The notes beneath the pieces were generated by a model that was not told the origin of the DNA, did no database searches, and worked only from the letters and a program-made list of their open reading frames with translations. A stretch of 64,000 nucleotides of DNA from Butyrivibrio sp. AE2015 (GTDB lineage: Bacteria > Bacillota > Clostridia > Lachnospirales > Lachnospiraceae): assembly GCF_000420825.1 (NCBI RefSeq), contig NZ_ATVR01000018.1, positions 1 to 64,000 of the forward strand, in the 5' to 3' direction. Within the stretch, counting starts at the first letter, position 1. Each line of letters starts with the position of its first letter. Positions 26,748-33,992 of this stretch are shown piece by piece. The position numbers and the translations under genes are program-made.

Positions 26748-28022
26748 CTACATATCTACATCATTTTGTAATTCTTTATTTTGTATGTTGGTCATATAGT
26801 TTAAAGATGTGCTATATGGTCTTACTTTATTTACCAATACAGCTCTTTCTCCTGCTCTTATAAGATAAGCTTTATTTCTTGGCATACTCAGTATCGTCTC
26901 CGGAACCTTTCCAGCTCTTGTTCCGATAAACTCAGCAGTATCCATGTCCTGACATCCAAGATAAAGAATATGATCACAATTATTTAATATGGTCTTGCTT
27001 GCTGCTTTATCATACATTGACTCCAACTGGCTTAATGACTGAGCAATAATACTTACATATATATCTCTGGATCTCACAACCGATATTATTTTGTCAAAAT
27101 CCGGTATTTTGGTTCCTGACGCAAAGTCATCCATAAAAATCCTTACAGGTACCTTGCATTTTCCACCTTCACTTTTGTCTGCTTCAGCGCACAGAATCTG
27201 CAATGTCTGCGTATAGAAGATATTGGCCAAAACGTCAAAATATCTGTCTGTATCACTGATATTTAAAAAGACAGCCGTTTTTCTTTTGCCAAGAGTCTTT
27301 ATATCAAAGCTATCCCGAGCTGCAAATATTGATTTTGCCTCACTAAAATCGAAGGGTTCCAATGCGATATTCACAAATCCAAGTATGCTTGACCACATTT
27401 TGTCCGCAGATTGTATAGACATGATCTGCTTGTATCTTTTTGCAATAAAAGAATCCGGATGCTGATCGACATAATCAAGAACGTATAGTTCATTTACTTT
27501 AGAACAAAAATCTCTATGAAGAGCGCAGACCTGAACCATGTTTTGTTTCTCTATTGGCTGCGTTTCAAGACATAGTCCAATAATGAAAGCCAGGTAATTC
27601 GCAGCAGATATTTCCCAGAAAGGCTCAGTAATATCAAGCTTTGGAACAATGGTTTTAGCCAAAGATATTACATCTTTTTCACTATAGCTTCCATCCGGAT
27701 ATCTTCTTATGGCAGAAAGTGGATTATATCCATAAGAATCCTCAGGATTTGCAAAGTCTATCTTATAAACGTCATATCCCCTTTTTTCAAGTTCATGAGC
27801 AAAGCCTTTGAATAATTGATTTTTTGTATCGGTAACAACGAAGCTTGATTCTATTCTCTGAATATTTGGTATAACATATCCTCCTGTTTTTCCTGAGCCT
27901 GAGCTGCCAATTATAATGTCATTATTATTTAGCCCTGTAATTTTCGTGTTGTTTGATATGCATATTCCATCAGCCAAAATACGGCTTCCGTATCTTTTTT
28001 CATCGCTTATATATTTCCTCAT
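26748..28022 (-). CDS. VirD4/TraG-like P-loop ATPase without membrane segments
   Basis: 424 residues. Walker A GSSGSGKTGGYVIPNI at about 39-54, then VTDTKNQLF, YGYNPLSAIRRYPDG, Walker B IFMDDFASGTKIPDF in the C-terminal half, and SIIAQSLSQLESMY followed by NNCDHILYLGCQDMDTAEF: the ordered motifs of type IV coupling proteins. Unlike VirD4/TraG it has no N-terminal membrane anchor and no relaxase or conjugation genes nearby, so DNA pumping through a conjugation channel is unlikely. The ATG at 28022 with AAAGGA is chosen over a TTG at 28040. Lies 14 bases after the clpP-like gene. Confidence 0.85.
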   Translation of the reverse strand: MRKYISDEKRYGSRILADGICISNNTKITGLNNNDIIIGSSGSGKTGGYVIPNIQRIESSFVVTDTKNQLFKGFAHELEKRGYDVYKIDFANPEDSYGYNPLSAIRRYPDGSYSEKDVISLAKTIVPKLDITEPFWEISAANYLAFIIGLCLETQPIEKQNMVQVCALHRDFCSKVNELYVLDYVDQHPDSFIAKRYKQIMSIQSADKMWSSILGFVNIALEPFDFSEAKSIFAARDSFDIKTLGKRKTAVFLNISDTDRYFDVLANIFYTQTLQILCAEADKSEGGKCKVPVRIFMDDFASGTKIPDFDKIISVVRSRDIYVSIIAQSLSQLESMYDKAASKTILNNCDHILYLGCQDMDTAEFIGTRAGKVPETILSMPRNKAYLIRAGERAVLVNKVRPYSTSLNYMTNIQNKELQNDVDM

Positions 28023-28036
28023 TTTTTCACATCCTT

Positions 28037-28606
28037 TCAAATAATTTCAGTAGCAAGCCCAAATTCAAGGGCTTCGCCAGCGTCATAGTACGTATCATTT
28101 GCTGTAACCTCATAGATTTCATCTACTGTTTTTCCTGTCTTTTCGGCTATGATTTCAGCCAGTGCTTTCTTGCATTTATTAAGATCATCAAGCTCTGACT
28201 GTATCTCATGCGGTTTCTTTCCACCCATATCATGATTCTCGCCGAAAGCAGGGTCATGGATCATAATTTTCCCATGCTTCATGATTTGTCTTTTTGTACC
28301 TGCAAGAAACAGTATTGCTCCCATGCTTGCACATGTACCGATGCATACCGTTTTTACAGGAGATTTTAATTTCGATATCACATCATAAACCGCGAGTCCG
28401 TCGCCAACAGTGCCGCCTGGGCTGTTAATGTATATAGTTATTTCAGCTTTTCCATCACCATCCAGGTAAAAGAGCTGCTTTATCATTTGTCCCATGCTTT
28501 CTGTTGTGACAGTTCCTGTCAAAAAGAGCTCTCTCCTTTTCAAAAATTCGTCTTCTATAGGCACAAGATCTATTCCTCTTGAAGACTCATGTATGATATT
28601 TGACAT
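28037..28606 (-). CDS. ClpP-family serine peptidase, accessory copy
   Basis: 189 residues. Catalytic triad intact: Ser94 in GTCASMGAI, His117 in KIMIHDPAF, Asp171 in ANDTYYDAGEAL. The oxyanion-loop motif INSPGGTV is at 60-67. ClpP forms a barrel peptidase needing a Clp-type unfoldase; none with a Clp family fold is adjacent, but the AAA+ giant in the same operon might be a partner (inference). A housekeeping ClpP would normally lie beside clpX, so this is probably a second, system-specific copy. Its ribosome site GGAGG lies inside the end of the upstream gene, one base apart, implying translational coupling. Confidence 0.9.
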   Translation of the reverse strand: MSNIIHESSRGIDLVPIEDEFLKRRELFLTGTVTTESMGQMIKQLFYLDGDGKAEITIYINSPGGTVGDGLAVYDVISKLKSPVKTVCIGTCASMGAILFLAGTKRQIMKHGKIMIHDPAFGENHDMGGKKPHEIQSELDDLNKCKKALAEIIAEKTGKTVDEIYEVTANDTYYDAGEALEFGLATEII

Positions 28607-28607
28607 T

Positions 28608-29345
28608 TTATTTTTCCTCCAATCCGATCATGTATTTATTTTCTATATCTTTTGAATTAAATCTTTCAGGATATGCCAACATAAGACTGTCAATCATAAT
28701 TCGTTTCAGGAACATATATGCCCCTATCACCTTATCCTCAAACTCACCAATGTCTGTTCTATATGGTGTCCATGGAGATAATATTTCACCTTCGCAACGA
28801 TACAGCAGTACAAAGATGCTTGTATCAGGACCTGATTTTGGATACCTTTTCCTAATATTTGTTATCACTTCCTTATATTCATTCAGAAGTCTTTTGTCAC
28901 ATTTCTCATTTTCAAGAATCCTGTAAAAATCCTTTATAGTTAAGCCAAGTAATATCTTTACAGGTATCTCATTTTTGGACATTTTTATAAGAAGCTGTTC
29001 AGTTCTTAATAATGCACTATAATAAAACCACTTATAGAACTCTTCATTTGAGTCTTTAAGTGGTTCTAATAATGTGATGAATTCAGTAAAGCTCATTGTT
29101 TTCTTTTGAGACTCACTGAGCCCATATTTTTCAGCTATTACATCCATCACATCCGAGAAATTAAGCACAGTTTCCTGCTTGGGACAATATACTTTAACAG
29201 CTTCATACGTAGTGTCCATAAAATTTTGAACCAACTGTCGTATTCGCTCATCTGTTAACTGATTTCTTTTTTCACTTCCTAAATATGCTTTTGATACCTC
29301 CTCAATATGCTTATTCATTTCTTCATTTGAAATTGTTTTCTCCAT
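28608..29345 (-). CDS. Unknown protein, paralogue A of a tandem pair
   Basis: 245 residues, soluble, largely helical in appearance, with no recognised domain. It shares ordered segments with the product of 29361-30029: LTIKDFYRILEN against LSIKEFYEILEND, LSPWTPYRTDIGEF against LRPWLPHRSSITDF, and IDSLMLAYPERFNSKDIENKY against the matching region of the partner, so the two arose by tandem duplication. Its start follows GGAGGAAAG. It overlaps the ribosome site of the ClpP gene, suggesting coordinated production. Function unknown. Confidence 0.75.
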   Translation of the reverse strand: MEKTISNEEMNKHIEEVSKAYLGSEKRNQLTDERIRQLVQNFMDTTYEAVKVYCPKQETVLNFSDVMDVIAEKYGLSESQKKTMSFTEFITLLEPLKDSNEEFYKWFYYSALLRTEQLLIKMSKNEIPVKILLGLTIKDFYRILENEKCDKRLLNEYKEVITNIRKRYPKSGPDTSIFVLLYRCEGEILSPWTPYRTDIGEFEDKVIGAYMFLKRIMIDSLMLAYPERFNSKDIENKYMIGLEEK

Positions 29346-29360
29346 TCTTTCCTCCTAGTT

Positions 29361-30029
29361 TTACTGGTTTAAATACTTTCGTGTCAGAGCATCTGTATCT
29401 ATGGCCTCAGGATATGTAATCATAAAGCTATCTATAAATAGCCTATGCATAACCTCATAAGTCATGATCGTACGCCTCATAAAATCCGTTATGCTACTTC
29501 TATGTGGCAGCCACGGTCTAAGAACTGTGTTATTGAAAAACATAATTACATCAATAAGCTTGGTGTCCTTATTTATTTCATTTTTTGTTATGTTCTCTTT
29601 AAAAAATCTAAGAATATTGTCACATTCTTCTGAAACTGCCTTATTATCGTTTTCTAAAATCTCATAGAATTCTTTTATTGATAAACGTGTGAAAATTCTG
29701 AGCGTGGTATTACGATTTGAGGCCTCAGCTATAAATTCCAGCAGATCTAAAAGAAGCTGATAATGGCTCCAATAGTACAAATATCTGTCTTGATCATTTT
29801 TACTGCTTCCTGCATCTCTTTCGCACAGTCCATTCATAAACTGTACTAATTCCATAAAACTACACGTATCAAAGCCGCCCTTCGCAACAGAATACTTATT
29901 TGCCAATGCGTTTAGCACTTCTCCGTATTCTTTGGCTAGAGAGCTGTCTTCCTTTATGTCATTAAAAGTCATGTTCATAAAACTATGGACAATTTCTTTT
30001 TTTCGTTCTTTACTTAGTGTTTCTGTCAT
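29361..30029 (-). CDS. Unknown protein, paralogue B of a tandem pair
   Basis: 222 residues, soluble and mostly helical in appearance; the first gene of the seven-gene operon. Related to the next gene through the segments LSIKEFYEILEND, LRPWLPHRSSITDF and IDSFMITYPEAIDTDALTRKY. No motif of a known enzyme is visible. The conserved Trp-Pro-His/Tyr-Arg stretch between the two copies may mark a binding surface. Start at 30029 has an AAGGAGAAGG ribosome site. Preceded by a 535-base leader region full of hairpins. Confidence 0.75.
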   Translation of the reverse strand: MTETLSKERKKEIVHSFMNMTFNDIKEDSSLAKEYGEVLNALANKYSVAKGGFDTCSFMELVQFMNGLCERDAGSSKNDQDRYLYYWSHYQLLLDLLEFIAEASNRNTTLRIFTRLSIKEFYEILENDNKAVSEECDNILRFFKENITKNEINKDTKLIDVIMFFNNTVLRPWLPHRSSITDFMRRTIMTYEVMHRLFIDSFMITYPEAIDTDALTRKYLNQ

Positions 30030-30085
30030 TGCCTTCTCCTTTATTTTTTATTAAAATCTCATGTTTCTTTTGACACATAATAAAA

Positions 30086-30117
30086 CTCCGTCCAACGCTT
30101 TTTTGCATCAGACGGAG
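30086..30117 (-). other. Hairpin in the leader of the seven-gene operon
   Basis: CTCCGTC at 30086-30092 and GACGGAG at 30111-30117 are perfect complements with an 18-nt loop; on the minus strand the stem is followed by TTTTATTATG, so it may be an attenuator 57 bases before the first start codon. Confidence 0.45.
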
Positions 30118-30226
30118 CTTCATCGTTTCCTTATTCATTTTTCTTCATTTCCTTATAAGCATGGTCTCCTTTCGTATTAGATATTTGTGATAAATCCTAG
30201 AGGTAATTCTTCCAAAAATAATACCG

Positions 30227-30479
30227 CGACCTTTAGGTCGAAAAAAAATTTTTATCTGAGAATCTTAGAGGCGGCAGATGCCGACTGCTATCTCTTCGCC
30301 CATACCCCTTCGATTCTCTCATAAATAAAACCGAAGCCCCGGAAGGGGCTAAAACTTGCAATGATTTACATGCGTAAGCATGTTCTTTTTTTTATTTTTT
30401 ATCATTGCTCATATAAATAAAGTGATACTCCGAGCTTTAGCTCGGCATACTTAATGCTTTTTGTATCACATGCATGATT
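30227..30479. ncRNA. Dense nested-hairpin region, candidate structured RNA
   Basis: In the 535-base gap between recQ and the operon, five tetraloop hairpins occur: CGACC-TTTA-GGTCG (30227-30240), CGGC-AGAT-GCCG (30272-30283), AGCCCC-GGAA-GGGGCT (30335-30350), CATGC-GTAA-GCATG (30369-30382), CCGAGC-TTTA-GCTCGG (30430-30445). Three are enclosed by a further perfect helix: GAGAATC 30258-30264 with GATTCTC 30312-30318; GCAATGAT 30358-30365 with ATCATTGC 30401-30408; GTGATAC 30422-30428 with GTATCAC 30473-30479. GGAA and GTAA are GNRA loops only on the plus strand, favouring that strand, but the AGCCCC stem followed by a T-rich run on the minus strand could instead be the recQ terminator. No protein gene here. 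Confidence 0.5.
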
Positions 30480-30564
30480 TTTTTAGAAATGCTGACACTT
30501 CAGTATTAGAGCTACATTTACATAATAGCAAGTGACAAATTTTCACTTTAAATTGTCGCCATTA

Positions 30565-32937
30565 TTAATCACTAATTTGAACTACTATGCCCCCAAATAC
30601 TCCAGCTGTTCCGTCAACATAGCCATATAACCTGTTTCTTTTATTCAAATCCCGCTCTTGGACTTTTGAATACCCATAGCCGGCTATATAGCCCTCTTTA
30701 ATGAACGCCTTCATTATTTCATCAATTCGAGCAAACACGCGTTTTTGTGATACTTTCCCACTACTATTAACATATTCTGCTATATCCAGTTCTTTTATCA
30801 TAGTATCGAAGCTGATCGCATTATTAAAATTTCTTCCAGCCTTTCTTAAGAACATTATTCTAAACAGTAAATAGTACTCAATTTCAAGCCATTCTCTTGT
30901 CATTGGAACTAGTCTTTTTCCATTCTCATTCTTAAGATCAATATCCTCCAAAGGTATAGTGAGCCACTGTCCTTTCGCTGATTTTTCAGCGTTTCTATAA
31001 TAAAATGGCTTATTATAGTAATCATCATCCTTTTTATATTCAAGAACATAAAAATAGCCATTCTTCCTTTTTTCAAGCGGCATATCACATAAAAATTTTT
31101 CTTTTACAATGTTATCCAGATATACAATTCTTTGTCTTTTGGCAGTTTCCTTTGTTTTTTTACTCTTATAACATAAAGAAGTACTCTGAAGTTTTCTAAT
31201 GCTATCTTCTATATCTTTCCTTATAGATGCTCTTACCGGTGCACTCTCATACCCTGCAAGTACCTGAAGCACAGTACGGGATGAAAAAACTGACATTCCG
31301 GATCTTTTGATCGAATAAATAGCATCCATGACCATTAAGTCAAAAAAAGTCAATTTATCTTCCACGTCTATTTGATAGGAATTATCTACTATTTCACCGC
31401 TTGTCAGTCTCTCAGAAAAAACACCTGAGTCAACGTGTCCTCTTCTTAGTTCTCTGGCAAAATGTGTATTATTTATATATAAATAAGCAGGCCCAGTTTT
31501 CATTAACCTCTTATGCCATAGCTTCGCTTTTGGATTATCAGGAAGCTGTGGCTCAAAATTTTTGAAGTAATCTTCAAGAAAACCTGCTTTATCATTGCTC
31601 TTAGTGTATAAGCAGAGTTGTTCCAGTCTCTTACGTGCTAGTTCCTGTACGTAATCCCTTAGCTCATCTGAACTGTCTCTGCCCATATTTTGTATAAAAG
31701 CTTTTTCAATAACATCAACAGCGCCCTTTGTGTTATATAAAATGCAGTCACAGCGCTCTGTGTCTTTCATTCGTGCTCCGCGCCCTGCTTCCTGGTAATA
31801 ATTTTCTATGTTCAAGGGAAGATCATAATGGATAACATAAGTTACATCACGTCCTTTCCTTTTATCTATCCCCATTCCAAAAGCACTGGTTGCAACTACA
31901 ATATCCACTTCATCGTCTTCAAATTGACGCAACACTTCAATATGCTCTTTATTTAGCTTATTTATACTATCCCAATCCGGTTCCTGCTCAGCATTTTGTT
32001 CCTCTTGCTTCAAGCCATGATACTTAGCTACCTTATACCCCTTTTCTTTAAGATAGTCATAGATAAGTTCAACTCTGATTATAGTCGTGCAATAGATTAT
32101 TCCCAGCTCACCCGGATGACTATCTACGTCTTTTAATAACTGCTTTTTTCTACTGCGCTCAGTACTTTTATTATCAAAATTTATCACCTTAAAATGTAGC
32201 TTTTTTCGCTGCTCATCAGTAATTAGTGCTCCTTCCGGCAAATTCAGGTGGAGCATATCCTTTATGTCAGAAACCACCCTTTTCACCGCTGTTGCAGTAA
32301 ATGCTGCAATAATAGGCCTATCATGGATGTTTCTATAAAAATCAGGAATCTGGGAATACTTTTCTCTAAAATCATACCCCCACATAGACACGCAGTGAGC
32401 TTCATCCACTACGATCATTGAAATCTTTTTGGAAAGAATATATTGTTGAAAAGAATCATAAAAAAGACGTTCCGGAGATACATAGATAAGCTTTGCTATC
32501 CTCTTTGTATCATATAATTCTCTATCAATTTCTTTCTGAGTTTTCTCACTGTTTATATAAGTCGCCCTTACATCATTGATTCCCTGTTCTTTCAATGTCA
32601 TGTTTAATGAATCACACTGGTTACTCATAAGAGCATTTATCGGAGTTATTATAAGTGTTATTCCATCAAAAAGAAGCGCCGGTAATTGATAACACAAACT
32701 TTTACCTGCGCCAGTAGGCATTATTGCCAGAACATCCTCACCATGCAGAATTTTATTAATTATCTGTTTTTGGCTGCCCTGGAATTCATCATATCCAAAA
32801 TACTTTTTTAAGGCCTCTTCTGCTCTCAGATTTATCTTGTAATCAATACTATGTCTGGTTTTTTTCTTTGATTTCTTCAGAGCTTCAGGCTTACTTACAT
32901 TCTCTAGAGTTTTTTTACCTATTTTGACTCTAGGCAT
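30565..32937 (-). CDS. RecQ-family DNA helicase, atypical C-terminus
   Basis: 790 residues. Superfamily 2 helicase core: motif 0/I region FGYDEFQGSQKQII and MPTGAGKSLCYQLPAL, DEAH box in VVDEAHCVSMWGYDF, motif III AFTATAV, motif VI YYQEAGRGARMKD. RecQ helicases unwind forks and recombination intermediates 3' to 5'. The usual four-cysteine zinc cluster after the core is not evident (only scattered Cys: ERCDCILYN, LEQLCLY) and no HRDC domain is seen; instead there are about 350 residues with winged-helix character. A basic N-terminal tail of 35 residues precedes the core. It shares strand with the seven-gene operon, separated by the structured region, and may be functionally linked. Confidence 0.85.
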   Translation of the reverse strand: MPRVKIGKKTLENVSKPEALKKSKKKTRHSIDYKINLRAEEALKKYFGYDEFQGSQKQIINKILHGEDVLAIMPTGAGKSLCYQLPALLFDGITLIITPINALMSNQCDSLNMTLKEQGINDVRATYINSEKTQKEIDRELYDTKRIAKLIYVSPERLFYDSFQQYILSKKISMIVVDEAHCVSMWGYDFREKYSQIPDFYRNIHDRPIIAAFTATAVKRVVSDIKDMLHLNLPEGALITDEQRKKLHFKVINFDNKSTERSRKKQLLKDVDSHPGELGIIYCTTIIRVELIYDYLKEKGYKVAKYHGLKQEEQNAEQEPDWDSINKLNKEHIEVLRQFEDDEVDIVVATSAFGMGIDKRKGRDVTYVIHYDLPLNIENYYQEAGRGARMKDTERCDCILYNTKGAVDVIEKAFIQNMGRDSSDELRDYVQELARKRLEQLCLYTKSNDKAGFLEDYFKNFEPQLPDNPKAKLWHKRLMKTGPAYLYINNTHFARELRRGHVDSGVFSERLTSGEIVDNSYQIDVEDKLTFFDLMVMDAIYSIKRSGMSVFSSRTVLQVLAGYESAPVRASIRKDIEDSIRKLQSTSLCYKSKKTKETAKRQRIVYLDNIVKEKFLCDMPLEKRKNGYFYVLEYKKDDDYYNKPFYYRNAEKSAKGQWLTIPLEDIDLKNENGKRLVPMTREWLEIEYYLLFRIMFLRKAGRNFNNAISFDTMIKELDIAEYVNSSGKVSQKRVFARIDEIMKAFIKEGYIAGYGYSKVQERDLNKRNRLYGYVDGTAGVFGGIVVQISD

Positions 32938-33079
32938 TATGCTCTAACCTCTCATATTTTCAAACAAATTGTGGACCTTGCCAGCTCTTTACTTTTCTGG
33001 CTATTCTCTTTATTATATTCTCTGCGCCTTTCATTCTTCAAGGCACTATTTTAAATGAAAGAATAGATGATTTAATGCC

Positions 33080-33970
33080 ATGAACAATAATATAAAGGGA
33101 ATTCTTTTTACTATATTAGGAGCAGCTTGCTGGGGACTGTCAGGAACAATGGGACAGTATCTCTTCGACGTCCAGAATATGGACAGTAGGTGGCTTGTAC
33201 CAATAAGACTTGGTCTTTCGGGAATTTTGATTCTTGCATACTGCATGATCAGGCATAAAAACACTGTGATCAAGCCCTGGAAGACAAAAGAAATGTCTTT
33301 TTGGATGCTTGTTTATGGAATACTAGGCGTAAGTACCTGCCAGTTCCTGTATTTCCTTACCATTGAACTCTCCAATGCTGCCATCGGAACAATCATGCAG
33401 GACCTGGCTCCTATTTTCATACTTCTTTTTACCTGTCTTCATTTAAAAAGATGGCCAAAAATATCTGAAATCATATCTATTGCGCTTGCAATTTCAGGTG
33501 TATTTCTTTTGACAACCCATGGGGATATAGCACATTTGTCAATGCCTGTTTCTGCGCTGTTCGCCGGAGTTGGCAGTGCGTTTTGCGTAATGATCTACAA
33601 TGTTCTGGCCCCCAAGATAACAAAAGAAATCCCTGTCATCGTTGCGCAAGGATGGTCATTCTTATTTGGTGGCATACTTTTGGGATTTGCTTTCAAAATA
33701 TGGACAATTCACTATGTTCCAAACATTTATGGCTTGTTTGGAATAGCTTTTGTTGTAATAGTAGGAAACGTCTGTGCATTCACCCTCTATATAAGCGGTG
33801 TATCCAAAATTGGTCCTCAAAAAGCAATTCTTTATAGCTTTGCAGAACCAATAACTGCAGCGCTACTTTCAACTTTTGTGCTAGGAAGCAAGTTTACTGT
33901 GTATGACGCTGCAGGTTTTGGTCTCATATTCCTAATGCTATGGATGATAACTTTCTCCAAAGAAAAATAA
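33080..33970 (+). CDS. EamA/DMT-family transporter
   Basis: 296 residues with about ten hydrophobic segments arranged as two EamA repeats (first begins ILFTILGAACWGLSGTMGQY; second begins SALFAGVGSAFCVMIYNVLA; the C-terminal half ends with the family pattern FAEPITAALLSTFVLG). Drug/metabolite exporters of the inner membrane; the substrate is unknown. The ribosome site is weak (GAAAGAATAGATG region). Stands alone, divergent from recQ. Confidence 0.88.
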   Translation: MNNNIKGILFTILGAACWGLSGTMGQYLFDVQNMDSRWLVPIRLGLSGILILAYCMIRHKNTVIKPWKTKEMSFWMLVYGILGVSTCQFLYFLTIELSNAAIGTIMQDLAPIFILLFTCLHLKRWPKISEIISIALAISGVFLLTTHGDIAHLSMPVSALFAGVGSAFCVMIYNVLAPKITKEIPVIVAQGWSFLFGGILLGFAFKIWTIHYVPNIYGLFGIAFVVIVGNVCAFTLYISGVSKIGPQKAILYSFAEPITAALLSTFVLGSKFTVYDAAGFGLIFLMLWMITFSKEK

Positions 33971-33992
33971 TCAAGTAGTTATCTCTATTGCA

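Noticed and set aside
19704..30029. An integrative conjugative element, suggested by the VirD4/TraG-like ATPase
   Set aside because: No relaxase, VirB4/VirB6, integrase or flanking repeats are visible, and the ATPase lacks membrane segments.
19704..30029. Prophage, suggested by ClpP and helicase genes
   Set aside because: No capsid, portal, terminase, tail or lysis gene is present; all seven genes look like one operon of another kind.
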